DNA of 45,605 nt, taken from Gordonia sputi NBRC 100414 (GTDB lineage Bacteria > Actinomycetota > Actinomycetes > Mycobacteriales > Mycobacteriaceae). How positions within the stretch are numbered: position 1 is the first letter of the stretch; each line of letters starts with the position of its first letter. Where the stretch lies: assembly GCF_000248055.1 (NCBI RefSeq), contig NZ_BAFC01000005.1, positions 1 through 45,605 of the forward strand, given 5' to 3'. The notes beneath the pieces are model-generated. The model saw only the letters and a list, made by a program, of their open reading frames with translations. It searched no databases and was not told where the DNA came from. Below are positions 34,767-43,501 of this stretch, piece by piece. Both the position numbers and the translations under genes were made by a program.

Positions 34767-35033
34767 CGCTGGTCGAGCGGACGTGCGCCCAACTTCGCTG
34801 GTCGAGTGGCGTGAGCCGGAGCGCCCAACCCCGCTGGTCGAGCGGGCGTGAGCGCCAGCGAGCACCCGAGTCGAGACCACCCTGTCCAATTCCGCTGGTC
34901 GAGCGGGCGCGAGCCGAACTCCGCTGGTCGAGCGGGCGCGAGCGCCAGCGAGCTCCCGAGTCGAGACCACCGTGCCCAACTTCGCTGGTCGAGCGGGCGC
35001 GAGCGTCAGCGAGCACCCGAGTCGAGACCACCC
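34767..35033 (+). repeat. cluster of six REP-like elements
   Basis: CGCTGGTCGAG occurs six times in 267 bases (near 34767, 34796, 34832, 34893, 34922 and 34983). Three copies (34832, 34922 and 34983) are full units of about 51 bases ending in GAGTCGAGACCACC; the other three are truncated. In the full units, CGCTGG at the start can pair with CCAGCG in the middle. Such GGTCGAG...GAGACCACC elements are widely dispersed between genes in actinobacteria. The whole gap between the oxidase gene and chdC consists of these units and nothing else I can assign. Confidence 0.85.
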
Positions 35034-35074
35034 TGCCCGGTTCGCGGACGCGCGCCGGTGGCACCATTGATCTC

Positions 35075-35770
35075 ATGAGCCGCCTCGACTATTCCGCCCT
35101 GAACTCGACGATCCGCTACCTGATGTTCTCGGTATTTTCCGTGCGCCCTGGCGAGCTCGGTGACGACCGTGACCAGGCCAAGTCGGACGCCACCGACTTC
35201 TTCAAGTCGCTGGAGGACGAGGGCGTGGTCGTGCGCGGCGTGTACGACGTGTCGGGCCTGCGTGCAGATGCCGACTTCATGATTTGGTGGCACGCCGAGC
35301 ACATCGAGCAGTTGCAGGCCGCCTACAGCCGATTCCGCCGCGAGACTGTGCTCGGCCAGGCGTGCGATCCGGTGTGGAGCGCAGCGGCGCTGCATCGGCC
35401 CGCAGAGTTCAACAAGAGCCACGTGCCCGCGTTCCTCGCCGGTGAAGAGGCAGGAAAGTACATCTGCGTCTACCCGTTCGTGCGCTCCTACGACTGGTAT
35501 CTGCTTCCCGACGAGGAGCGTCGGACGATCCTCGCGGAACACGGCAAGGCTGCTCGTGGTTACAAGGACGTCAGGGCCAACACGGTTGCTTCGTTCGCGC
35601 TCGGAGACTACGAGTGGCTACTCGCCTTCGAGGCTCAGGAGTTGCACCGGATCGTCGACCTGATGCGCGATCTGCGCGCCACCGAGGCTCGCCGTCACGT
35701 GCGCGAGGAGATTCCGTTCTTCACGGGACCACGCGTCGAGGTCGTCGACCTCGTCGACGCGCTGCCTTAG
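35075..35770 (+). CDS. chdC: coproheme decarboxylase ChdC (HemQ, chlorite-dismutase-like)
   Basis: A 231-residue protein from ATG 35075. Its family signature includes '[19 protein letters not shown]', '[34 protein letters not shown]', the catalytic Tyr region '[17 protein letters not shown]' and the proximal His region '[15 protein letters not shown]'. It converts iron coproporphyrin to haem b with peroxide. It completes the haem operon after hemE and the oxidase, separated by the REP cluster. The open frame running upstream through the repeats to 34385 is not a gene. Confidence 0.95.
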   Translation: MSRLDYSALNSTIRYLMFSVFSVRPGELGDDRDQAKSDATDFFKSLEDEGVVVRGVYDVSGLRADADFMIWWHAEHIEQLQAAYSRFRRETVLGQACDPVWSAAALHRPAEFNKSHVPAFLAGEEAGKYICVYPFVRSYDWYLLPDEERRTILAEHGKAARGYKDVRANTVASFALGDYEWLLAFEAQELHRIVDLMRDLRATEARRHVREEIPFFTGPRVEVVDLVDALP

Positions 35771-35790
35771 TTCACGAACGAGGAGGGCAC

Positions 35791-36477
35791 GTGGTCAAGG
35801 TCCTGGCCGTCGACACGTTCGGCACCGTCACCGATTGGCATACAGGTGTGAGTACTGTTCTGGCCGAACAGTTTCCGACTGTCGACGCCTCACAGCTCGC
35901 GAACGACTGGCGAGACACCTACGCGCCGGCGCTGGAGCAGATCGAATCGGGTGCCAGGCAGTGGACACTGCTGGACGATCTGCACCGCGAGTCATTGGAC
36001 GCATTGCTGCGGGACTCGTACGACATCACGGCGACTTCGACGCAGTTGGACACGGCCGTACATGCCTGGCACGTCATTCCGGGCTGGCCCGACGCCGCGG
36101 ACGGGATTCGCCGCCTGACGTCGAAGTTCGTCGTTTCCGCGTTGAGCAACGGAAACGTGGCGCTACTCGCCGAGATGGCCAAGCACAACGGATTCGACTG
36201 GGACTTCCTGGGTGGCGCCGATCTGTGGCGGCACTACAAACCGTCGCCAGAGGTCTACCTCGGGATCGCGCGCCTCATGCAGGTGGAGCCGTCGGACGTC
36301 CTGATGGTCGCGACGCACGCGTGGGATCTCGACGCGGCTCGCGCGTGCGGACTGCGCACCGCCTATATCGAACGTCCCCGCGAGTGGGGTCCGGTACACA
36401 AGGACGAAACCCCGAATCCCCTCGACGACTTCCGTGCCACCGGATTCGACGACCTGGCCGATCAACTCGGTTGCTGA
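35791..36477 (+). CDS. haloacid dehalogenase type II-like hydrolase
   Basis: The GTG at 35791 has GAGGAGGG just ahead and gives 228 residues. Motif I is 'LAVDTFGTVTDWHTG' (Asp nucleophile), motif II 'VVSALSNGNVALL', motif III Lys in 'HYKPSPEVYLGIARLM' and motif IV 'DVLMVATHAWDLDAARACGLRTAYI'. The 'FGT.TDW' and 'HAWDLDAA.A.G' features are those of L-2-haloacid dehalogenase-type HAD proteins; the real substrate may differ. It starts 20 bases after chdC and may share its transcript, though a haem role is not indicated. Confidence 0.88.
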   Translation: MVKVLAVDTFGTVTDWHTGVSTVLAEQFPTVDASQLANDWRDTYAPALEQIESGARQWTLLDDLHRESLDALLRDSYDITATSTQLDTAVHAWHVIPGWPDAADGIRRLTSKFVVSALSNGNVALLAEMAKHNGFDWDFLGGADLWRHYKPSPEVYLGIARLMQVEPSDVLMVATHAWDLDAARACGLRTAYIERPREWGPVHKDETPNPLDDFRATGFDDLADQLGC

Positions 36478-36490
36478 TCGGCCCGACCGG

Positions 36491-36937
36491 TCAACCCTCG
36501 TCCGGCTCCAACGTCATGCTGATCGAGTTGATGCAGTACCGCAGGTCGGTCGGGGTGTCGTAGCCCTCGCCGGCGAAGACATGGCCGAGGTGCGAGCCGC
36601 AGGTGGCACACAGCACCTCGGTGCGTCGCATTCCGAGCGAGTCGTCGGATCGCTCGATGATCGCGTCGCCCGCCAACGGTGAGAAGAACGACGGCCAGCC
36701 GCAGTGGGAATCGAATTTCTGGTCGCTGCGGAACAATTCGGCACCGCACGCCCGGCAGCGGTACACGCCGGTGGTCTTGGTGTCGGTGTACTCGCCGACG
36801 AATGGCGCTTCGGTGCCCGCCTGCCGCAGCACGCGGAACTCCTGTGGGGTCAGGCGCTCACGCCATTGGTCGTCGGTGAGGTTCGCCAGTTGCTCGGGGC
36901 TCTCGGATGCCGACTTTCCAGAAGTCTCAGATGTCAT
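36491..36937 (-). CDS. msrB: peptide-methionine (R)-S-oxide reductase MsrB
   Basis: A 148-residue enzyme. Two zinc CxxC pairs are '[11 protein letters not shown]' and '[13 protein letters not shown]', with '[14 protein letters not shown]' between them and the catalytic Cys in '[10 protein letters not shown]'. It reduces methionine-R-sulfoxide in proteins. TACCGT ends six bases ahead of the ATG on the reverse strand, so the transcript is likely leaderless. It converges on the HAD gene. Confidence 0.96.
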   Translation of the reverse strand: MTSETSGKSASESPEQLANLTDDQWRERLTPQEFRVLRQAGTEAPFVGEYTDTKTTGVYRCRACGAELFRSDQKFDSHCGWPSFFSPLAGDAIIERSDDSLGMRRTEVLCATCGSHLGHVFAGEGYDTPTDLRYCINSISMTLEPDEG

Positions 36938-36980
36938 GACTCAACGGTACGAGTGTCGCTGTGGCCGTGCCACCAACCCC

Positions 36981-38252
36981 TCAGCGAGGTTGGCTGACGG
37001 TGCGGTCGGCTGCGGAATCCGTCGACGCCGGCGACTCCGCGGCCCGAACCTCCGGTTGCCGCTGGAGCGACCCCTCGCCTTGCCCTCGCACGTCGAGATA
37101 GCGGAACAGCAGTGAGCAGAACACGGCGATCATCAGCAGAGACCAGCCGTAGGTGACCTTGTTGTACTCGAGCATCCAGCCGAAGGCCGTCCATTCGCGC
37201 GAGTAGAACGAGTCGAAGGTCATGCAGCCGTATATTCCGAGCCATGCCGGCCAGTTGCGGATGGTCGAGCCCGGGATCAGGACGGTCATGATCAACGGGA
37301 ACAGCAGCATCGAGTAGTAGCCCTGACCGAGCGCGCCCACGAGGAACGTGGTGGTCAGCAGCACGCCCGACGATGTGGTCAGCCACAGCAGTTCGTTGGT
37401 CGTGCGGTAGTAGCGGTACAGGAACCACAGCGAGAACACGGCCATCAGGACGAACGCGATACGAAGAACGAGGACCAGCCACGGCGCCACACCGAAGTAG
37501 GCGCCGTTGCCCGCGATCGAGCTGTTGTAGTAGTCACGCGCCTCGCCGAGGTAGGGGAGGGTTCGGTCGATGAAGGCTCCCGGATCCGCGGACAGCGGCC
37601 ACGCGATGATCGTCAGGACCAGCGGGACGCCGATTCCGGTGACCAGGATGCGCCACTGGCGGTTGAGCAGCGGGAGCAGCAGGAGGGGGGCGAGCACCGG
37701 TTTGACGGCGATCGTCAGCCCGATCGGTACACCGGCCCACCAATCCTGACGCTTCATCATCAGGAGCATGAACGCCGACATGCCGAGCAGCACAAAGGCA
37801 TTGAAGTTGGTGAAGATCAGAGTGTGGGCCGTCGACTCCGTCATGAAGAAGAAGAACAGGATGGTCGGCAAGACCCACGACTTGAGTGAGTAGCCGAAGA
37901 GCTTGGTGAGAAGAAGCGCCGAGATCACCAGTGCAAGCACACTGACCCCGATGAAGGTCCAGCGCGCGGTCTGCGGGTCGAGCACCGAGATCGGTGCCAT
38001 CAACAACGTCCCGGACGGCGGATACAGATAGTGCGGATCGACGGTGTTGAGGTTTTCGTTGTAAACCGGCTGGTTGTTCATGAACCGCAACGCGGCCTGG
38101 TAGACGGGCGTGAAGTCGTCGGTCCGGTCGCCGTTGATGGCGAGAATCACCGACCGATGAATCGCCGTCATGATCGTGAGCGGCCACAGCACCAGCGGGA
38201 TGATCCGCTGCACCGTCATCTGCGGGTAGAGAATCCTGTCGAGAGAGGCCAC
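36981..38252 (-). CDS. aftC: alpha-(1->3)-arabinofuranosyltransferase AftC-like (GT87/GT-C)
   Basis: A 423-residue polytopic GT-C transferase with about ten membrane helices. The periplasmic catalytic loop contains 'INGDRTDDFTPVYQAALRFMNNQPVYNENLNTVDPHYLYPPSG', where the Asp pair is the typical acidic motif of arabinosyltransferases using decaprenylphosphoryl-arabinose. In M. tuberculosis AftC (Rv2673) branches arabinan of arabinogalactan and lipoarabinomannan. This supports a mycolata-type envelope. The C-terminal 40 residues are cytoplasmic and low in complexity. TACGGT lies six bases before the GTG. Confidence 0.9.
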   Translation of the reverse strand: MASLDRILYPQMTVQRIIPLVLWPLTIMTAIHRSVILAINGDRTDDFTPVYQAALRFMNNQPVYNENLNTVDPHYLYPPSGTLLMAPISVLDPQTARWTFIGVSVLALVISALLLTKLFGYSLKSWVLPTILFFFFMTESTAHTLIFTNFNAFVLLGMSAFMLLMMKRQDWWAGVPIGLTIAVKPVLAPLLLLPLLNRQWRILVTGIGVPLVLTIIAWPLSADPGAFIDRTLPYLGEARDYYNSSIAGNGAYFGVAPWLVLVLRIAFVLMAVFSLWFLYRYYRTTNELLWLTTSSGVLLTTTFLVGALGQGYYSMLLFPLIMTVLIPGSTIRNWPAWLGIYGCMTFDSFYSREWTAFGWMLEYNKVTYGWSLLMIAVFCSLLFRYLDVRGQGEGSLQRQPEVRAAESPASTDSAADRTVSQPR

Positions 38253-38341
38253 CCGCGAACCGTACTACGAGTGGTGCCCGACACCGCGTCGGCCCCGCCG
38301 TGCCTGCGGCGGAATCCTGTGATGGGTTCGGCAGGACTCGG

Positions 38342-39955
38342 TCAGGTCGGGCAGCCGCGTTCCGACGGTCCGCTCAGCGGTGCCTGCTTGATGTAGTCGG
38401 AGACCGCGTCAGCTGCGCAGTCGCTGCGGGCGAGCACCGAGTAGCCGAGCCCCTCCCACGTCACACTGACCGAGTCTGCGCCCGCCTTGGTCAGCAACGT
38501 GTTGACCGTCGCGATGCCGCCGCCACCATTGACCGGGTCGCCGGTGCCGTTGAGCAGCAGCGGCGGGACCGGGTATGAGTTCGGCGGATTGACCACGGGC
38601 GTCGACGCCCAGCCGAGGCACCTACCGAGCGACAGTGCCCAGTTGTTACCGGTGAGCGGATTCTGTTTGCTCCAGGTCGTTGCGAGGCCCGGGATCTCGT
38701 TCTGGCCGATCGGTCCGGAGACGTCGTTGCAGGCTGCGACGAGCTGCCCGTCGGACTCGCGCAACGAGGCGGCGTCGTCGGCGAATCCGGCTAGCGCGCG
38801 GGTGTCGCCGCGGTCGGCGGAGGCGATGGCCGATGCCACCGAGTTGATTCCGTCGGGGGTGTTGGGTGCGAGTGCGAGTGCCGTGGTGATCGCGGCGAGC
38901 GCATCGGTGTCGGATATGCCGCCCAGCTGACCGTTGCGTCCCTTGTCGAGCACGCTCTGCATCGTCTGGGTTCCGTTGGCCCCGAAGGCGCAGGAGGGCA
39001 ACGAGGAACAGCGCTGGGCGAAGGTTCGCAACGCGGCCTGGACTCCGGTCGCCCCGCTGGCAGCGGTGTCACGAGCATTCGCACCGAAGGGTGTCGGCGT
39101 ATCGAGGATGATGCGCCCGGTCCGGCCGCCGTATTGGGCGGTGTACGCGATGACCACATCGGACCCTTCGCCCACGCCGATCAGCCCGAGCCTGTCGACT
39201 CCCCATCGCTCGCGCAGCGACTCCAGATCGGAGGCGGCGTAGGAGATGCCGAAGTGCAGTTGGTTGGGGGTCAGCGTCTCGGTGCAGCCATCGGCCGCGG
39301 ACGACGCTGCGGCGGAGAGTCGCGTCAGCCGCGCAGACGTGTCCGACGACCCACCCTCGAGGCCGTTGTTCCGGATCGTCGAACGTTCGTCGCGCGTCAG
39401 GCAGTCGAGTGCCCCGCTGCGTTCGATCCCGCGCCTGTCGACTGCGACCACCGGATTGCTGGCGAGGAGCTTCTTGCCCGCGCCGCCCGCGAGGAGCAGC
39501 AGTGTGCGCGACGACGGGACGTCGGAGCCCGACGTCAACACCAGAGGCGCAGCGTCGGCGGGCGTATAGGCTGCCCGGGCGCGCGTCAACGCGACTTCGA
39601 TGGTGTCGCCGGGCCGGTCGGGATCAATGGGCGAGGGCAGAGTGGCGCACTCGATGGTCACGCCACTCGGCGCAGACGTCGAGTAGTCCCGCGCGACCCG
39701 GCTGCCGCACTCGCGCCAATCGAATTCGTTGCGCGGCTTCTGCAGTGCGGGGATCTGTGGCGCGGCACTCGACGACGCCGGAGACTGGTTGCCCCCGCCA
39801 TCGCCCGCGGGCACCAACCCCGGTCCGGTGTCGGGGCCGACTGCGCATGACGACACGACGAGCACCGTTACGAGTGCGGAGACGACACCGATCACGACTT
39901 TCCAGGAGTGACGGGGTCGCCGGGGGTGTCCGTGTCGGCCTCGCGCAGATCGCAT
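38342..39955 (-). CDS. TAP-like secreted alpha/beta-hydrolase lipoprotein, probably catalytically degenerate
   Basis: The ATG at 39955 gives 537 residues. A long basic N-terminus and hydrophobic stretch end in a lipobox 'VVSSCA' (Cys near 37). The fold matches tripeptidyl-aminopeptidase-like hydrolases (Rv2672 by position): 'VAVDRRGIERSG', 'LHFGISYAASDLESLRERWGVDRLGLIGVGEGSDV' and the C-terminal 'LLLNGTGDPVNG'. The nucleophile position, normally GxSxG, reads G-V-G-E-G, and the catalytic His position before the final 'SDCAADAV' reads 'GLGYSV' instead of a GH motif. Only the Asp survives. It therefore may bind rather than cleave a peptide or envelope ligand. It lies downstream of the RibD-like gene. 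Confidence 0.85.
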   Translation of the reverse strand: MRSARGRHGHPRRPRHSWKVVIGVVSALVTVLVVSSCAVGPDTGPGLVPAGDGGGNQSPASSSAAPQIPALQKPRNEFDWRECGSRVARDYSTSAPSGVTIECATLPSPIDPDRPGDTIEVALTRARAAYTPADAAPLVLTSGSDVPSSRTLLLLAGGAGKKLLASNPVVAVDRRGIERSGALDCLTRDERSTIRNNGLEGGSSDTSARLTRLSAAASSAADGCTETLTPNQLHFGISYAASDLESLRERWGVDRLGLIGVGEGSDVVIAYTAQYGGRTGRIILDTPTPFGANARDTAASGATGVQAALRTFAQRCSSLPSCAFGANGTQTMQSVLDKGRNGQLGGISDTDALAAITTALALAPNTPDGINSVASAIASADRGDTRALAGFADDAASLRESDGQLVAACNDVSGPIGQNEIPGLATTWSKQNPLTGNNWALSLGRCLGWASTPVVNPPNSYPVPPLLLNGTGDPVNGGGGIATVNTLLTKAGADSVSVTWEGLGYSVLARSDCAADAVSDYIKQAPLSGPSERGCPT

Positions 39956-39969
39956 GTGGGCGAGCGTAG

Positions 39970-40722
39970 TCAACGGCTCCACCGGCTGAAGACGTAGCCG
40001 TCGTTGTCGGTGAGGAGGTGCACGAGCCGCAGATGGTGCAGCGTCGCGGCGTCGCGATCGCTGTGTGAGATACGTGGGGCGTCGCCGGATACCAGGTTGG
40101 GGCTGACAGTGAGACACAGTTCGTCGACGAGATCGGCGTCGACGAACGAACCGAGCAAGCTGGGGCCGCCCTCGCACAGAATGCGTGGGCTTCCGGTCGC
40201 CGTGAGGTAGTCGGTCACCTGGTGGAGATCGAGGGCGTCGTCACCGCAATCGACGACAGTCGCACCCGCCTCGACCAGGCGAGCGCGACGGGTGGCGTCG
40301 GCCTGGGATGTGGTGATGACGACGGTGGCGGGGTCGCTCAGCGGCGCGAAGTCGGGGTCGACCGTCAGCGACCGGGTGACCAGGGCGAGCCGAGGAGCGG
40401 GCGTCTGGCCCGCGGCTGATCGGCGCGCGGCGAACGAAGCGTCGGGTTGTGGTTGGCCGTAGCCCTCGTCGATCGCTGTTCTGGCGCCCACGAGGACGAC
40501 GTCGCACAATCCACGAAGGACCCGGAAGACGGCTTTGTCGCCCGCGCCGCCGAGCCCCCCGGACTTGTCCTGAAACGACGCCGCGCCGTCGAGCGTGGAG
40601 ATCATGTTGGCTCTGAGCCACGGGCCGTCGAGGTCGGTGGGATAGGCGTACAGATCGGCGATCCCGTCGAGGTCGTCGTCGGGAGATAATGTGACCTGGG
40701 TCGCTTTCTGCAGGTAGAGCAT
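39970..40722 (-). CDS. pyrimidine reductase family protein (RibD C-terminal domain)
   Basis: A 250-residue stand-alone RibD_C domain (dihydrofolate-reductase fold) with GGAGGGACGAG before the ATG. Motifs include 'PWLRANMISTLDGAASF', 'VLRGLCDVVLVGARTA' and 'RILCEGGPSLLGSFVDADLVDELCLTVSP'. There is no deaminase domain. The M. tuberculosis counterpart Rv2671 has been linked to dihydrofolate-reductase-like activity, so either a riboflavin or a folate-related reduction is possible. It lies 14 bases upstream of the TAP-like hydrolase gene and is divergent from zapE. Confidence 0.88.
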   Translation of the reverse strand: MLYLQKATQVTLSPDDDLDGIADLYAYPTDLDGPWLRANMISTLDGAASFQDKSGGLGGAGDKAVFRVLRGLCDVVLVGARTAIDEGYGQPQPDASFAARRSAAGQTPAPRLALVTRSLTVDPDFAPLSDPATVVITTSQADATRRARLVEAGATVVDCGDDALDLHQVTDYLTATGSPRILCEGGPSLLGSFVDADLVDELCLTVSPNLVSGDAPRISHSDRDAATLHHLRLVHLLTDNDGYVFSRWSR

Positions 40723-40745
40723 CTCGTCCCTCCGATGGTTATCGC

Positions 40746-40751
40746 TAGGCT
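40746..40751 (+). promoter_or_regulatory. -10 element for leaderless zapE transcript
   Basis: TAGGCT is followed after exactly six bases by the zapE ATG. The divergent RibD-like gene starts only 35 bases away and has its own ribosome site. Confidence 0.55.
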
Positions 40752-40757
40752 CCCGGT

Positions 40758-41774
40758 ATGGTGGCCAGTCTTGTCGACCGCAATCCGGTCGTGTCTCCCG
40801 ACGCTCTTATCGATGAGATGGTGCCGCCACCGACCTTTGACGAGGTCAGCTTCGACACCTACATCCCCGACCCGAACGAGCCTACGCAGTCGCAGGCCGT
40901 CGACGCCGCTCGCGACTTCGTGACGCGCGCACGCAAGGTCAGGGGCGGTAAGAAGGGACTGTTCTCCCGCAACAAGCAACAGCAGGGCGTCGGGCTCTAC
41001 CTCGACGGCGGGTTCGGCGTCGGCAAGACGCACCTGTTGGCGTCGATCTACCACGCGATGCCAGAACCCAAGTCGTTCGCGACGTTCGTCGAGGTGACGC
41101 ACCTCGTCGGCGCGCTCGGATTCATGCAGGCCGTCGAGCGGTTGTCCGACCACTCGGTGCTGTGCATCGACGAGTTCGAACTCGACGACCCCGGCGACAC
41201 CATGCTGATCTCGCGACTGCTCGCCGAACTCACCGCGCAGGGTGTGTCGATCGCCGCGACGTCGAACACGTTGCCCGGGCAACTCGGTGAGGGGCGCTTC
41301 GCGGCACAGGACTTCCTGCGGGAGATCCGCAAGCTCGCATCCGTCTTCGACACCATCCGCGTCGACGGACCCGACTACCGTCATCGCGACCTACCGCCTG
41401 CACCCGACCCGCGCAGCGACGCCGACCTCGTCGCTCTCGTAGAGTCGACGCCCGGCGCGACCCTCGACGATTTCGACGCCCTCTGCGAGCACCTGAGTAC
41501 TTTGCATCCGTCGAAGTACAAAGCGCTGGTCGACGGTGTGTCCCTTGTCGGTATCCGTGACGTGCATCCGGCCAAGGATCAATCGGTGGCGCTGCGCCTG
41601 GTCGTTCTCGCCGACCGGCTCTACGACGCCGACATCCCCGTGACGGTGTCGGGTGGGAAGCTCGACGAGATCTTCACCGACGAGATGCTTGCCGGCGGGT
41701 ACCGCAAGAAGTATCTCCGTGCGACGTCGCGACTTCTCGCGCTGTCGCGGTCGTCGGAAACGGCGATCGGCTAG
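40758..41774 (+). CDS. zapE: cell division protein ZapE (AFG1-like ATPase)
   Basis: A 338-residue AAA-type ATPase. Walker A is 'DGGFGVGKTHLLAS' (residues 83-96), Walker B 'LCIDEFELDDPGD' (135-147) with sensor 'AATSNTLPGQLGEGRFAAQDFLREI'. The 'F.HVH...' entry of Gram-negative members is replaced by the actinobacterial form ending 'YHAMPEPKSFATFVEVTHLVGA'. In E. coli ZapE acts at the Z ring. In actinobacteria the role is inferred. Rv2670c is the positional counterpart. Confidence 0.92.
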   Translation: MVASLVDRNPVVSPDALIDEMVPPPTFDEVSFDTYIPDPNEPTQSQAVDAARDFVTRARKVRGGKKGLFSRNKQQQGVGLYLDGGFGVGKTHLLASIYHAMPEPKSFATFVEVTHLVGALGFMQAVERLSDHSVLCIDEFELDDPGDTMLISRLLAELTAQGVSIAATSNTLPGQLGEGRFAAQDFLREIRKLASVFDTIRVDGPDYRHRDLPPAPDPRSDADLVALVESTPGATLDDFDALCEHLSTLHPSKYKALVDGVSLVGIRDVHPAKDQSVALRLVVLADRLYDADIPVTVSGGKLDEIFTDEMLAGGYRKKYLRATSRLLALSRSSETAIG

Positions 41775-41930
41775 CACCGACTGTCAGCCGATTTCCAGTG
41801 TTCGAGTGTTCACTGAAGTCAGTCGTGCTTTACTTACTCCTCAGTAGTGTAGTCGGTGTCGGGGGACGGGAATCTGCGCTCATGAGCGGGGTGCGTCGGC
41901 GTCTCGTATGACTCGACCCTGGGGGTAATT

Positions 41931-42920
41931 GTGCGGATCGTGATGACGGCGGCTGCTGCGTTGGTCGCGGCACTCTTTGTGGGAGTGGCGATTTCGGCTC
42001 CGGCCTCTGCGGAACCCCTAAGCTCGACCGACGCGTCACGCATTGAAGCGGTGAGCATGGCGAGCGCCACGCGCGCTCAGGTGACGACGTACTCCGCAGC
42101 GATGAAGAGGCGGATCACAGTCAGCGTGCTGTTGCCTCGGGATCGGTCGACGCCGCGTCCGACTCTGTATCTTCTCGACGGGATCGACGGCGGTGTCTAC
42201 ACCAACTACACCGAGAGCGGCTGGACCTATCAGACAGACATCGAAAAGTTCATGGCCGACAAGCAGGTCAATGTGGTGCTCCCGATCGGAGGCACGGGCT
42301 CGTATTACACCGATTGGCGGTCGAACGACCCCATCCTCAAGAACAACCGGTGGGAGACATTCCTGACCAAAGAACTCCCGCCGCTGATCGCGAAGCGCTT
42401 CGACACCAACGGTGTGAACGCGATCGGTGGGCTGTCGATGGGCGCACTCGGCGCGATGTCGATCGCGGTTCGCAACCCCGAGATGTATTCGGGCGTCGCG
42501 GCATTCAGCGGATGCCTCGATCAGGGGACGCCGGATTTCCGTCGCGCGACAGCGGCGACGGTACAGACGCGCGGCGGCAACCCGGACAACATGTGGGGAC
42601 CGATCACCGACCCGCTGTGGACCGAACACGACCCCGCAGAACACATCGCAGCACTGCGCGGAAAGCCGATCTATGTCGCTGTGGGCGACGGACTTCCTGA
42701 CCTCTCGCTGGGCCTCGCTGGGATCGCCTCGCCGGTCGGTGGCGCACTCGAGCGTGCCGCGCTCGAGTGCACGACGGCATTCAAGCAGAAGGCCGATCAG
42801 GCGGGCGTGAAGATCACCTACAACTTCCGGCAGGGTCTGCACTCCTGGGGCTACTGGAACCAGGATCTGCACCGCGAATGGCCGACCATCGCGAAGGCAC
42901 TCGACGTTCCCGTGCGCTGA
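41931..42920 (+). CDS. secreted esterase of the Ag85/mycolyltransferase family
   Basis: A 329-residue protein with GGGGGT seven bases ahead of the GTG. The signal peptide ends near residue 27 ('ISAPASAE'). The nucleophile elbow is 'GGLSMGALGAM' (Ser169) and the catalytic His is in 'QGLHSWGYW' (near 304), both hallmarks of antigen-85 and corynebacterial mycoloyltransferases, which transfer mycolic acids to trehalose or arabinogalactan. 'DGGVYTNYTESGWTYQTD' and 'WRSNDP' fit the substrate cleft. It supports a mycolate-containing envelope. A TAGTGT -10 candidate near 41845 would leave a leader of about 80 bases. Confidence 0.9.
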   Translation: MRIVMTAAAALVAALFVGVAISAPASAEPLSSTDASRIEAVSMASATRAQVTTYSAAMKRRITVSVLLPRDRSTPRPTLYLLDGIDGGVYTNYTESGWTYQTDIEKFMADKQVNVVLPIGGTGSYYTDWRSNDPILKNNRWETFLTKELPPLIAKRFDTNGVNAIGGLSMGALGAMSIAVRNPEMYSGVAAFSGCLDQGTPDFRRATAATVQTRGGNPDNMWGPITDPLWTEHDPAEHIAALRGKPIYVAVGDGLPDLSLGLAGIASPVGGALERAALECTTAFKQKADQAGVKITYNFRQGLHSWGYWNQDLHREWPTIAKALDVPVR

Positions 42921-42941
42921 CTAGGTCCCGGCGCGCTCAGT

Positions 42942-43478
42942 CTAAAGGCGTCGGGTCAGGATGAAGTCGTGCTCGATGCTGCCGTTGAGGTCGAACGTCT
43001 TGACCCCGGCACGCTCGAATCCCATCTTCGTGTAAAAGCGTTGCGCGCGAACGTTTTCCTGGTTGACGCCGAGCCAGACGAGCACGCTGCCGCGATCACG
43101 GGCGGTCTCGATCGCGGCGCGCATCAGCAACTGTGCAGGCGGCTCGGTGCGACCGCGTGAGTGATGGTCGGGGAGTACGTACATCTTCGACAGCTCGGAC
43201 GACGGTGTCTCGACGACCACCGCTGCGACGTCGGGGTCGGTCGATGGCCGGTGGTGCACGAGCGAATAGCCCACCGTCGTGCCGTCGGATGTGCGTGCGA
43301 TCAACACGTCGCTCTCGTCGCTGGCGATGTAGGCAGCAAAGTGGCCCTCGGTGGTGATGGCGTTGACGATGAGCATGCCGTCGGTGATCTCCCACTTGTA
43401 CTGGTCCCCGTCGAATGCGGCCTCGCGACCTGATGAGTCGACGACGGTGAAGCTGCCCGGGCGGTAGTCGATGTTCAT
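42942..43478 (-). CDS. GNAT family N-acetyltransferase
   Basis: The ATG at 43478 gives 178 residues. The GNAT core shows 'VGYSLVHHRPS', strand 4 'SSELSKMYVLPDHHSRG' with a shortened acetyl-CoA loop ('SRGRTEPPAQLLMRAAIETARD'), and 'VWLGVNQENVRAQRFYTKMGFERAG'. The tail ends 'IEHDFILTRRL', as in many small-molecule acetyltransferases (Rv2669 by position). The substrate is unknown. It lies 23 bases behind the dehydrogenase gene on the same strand, so it may also be under TPP control. Confidence 0.88.
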   Translation of the reverse strand: MNIDYRPGSFTVVDSSGREAAFDGDQYKWEITDGMLIVNAITTEGHFAAYIASDESDVLIARTSDGTTVGYSLVHHRPSTDPDVAAVVVETPSSELSKMYVLPDHHSRGRTEPPAQLLMRAAIETARDRGSVLVWLGVNQENVRAQRFYTKMGFERAGVKTFDLNGSIEHDFILTRRL

Positions 43479-43501
43479 GTTCGCAGTGTGCCTGCCGGTG
43501 T

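Noticed and set aside
34767..35033. CRISPR array
   Set aside because: Spacers are absent or only a few bases, the units vary in length, and no cas genes are nearby. The pattern fits REP-like elements.
34385..35074. Upstream extension of chdC through the REP cluster
   Set aside because: It would fuse repeat-derived Arg-rich sequence and an out-of-frame part of the oxidase gene to a complete ChdC that already has a good ATG.
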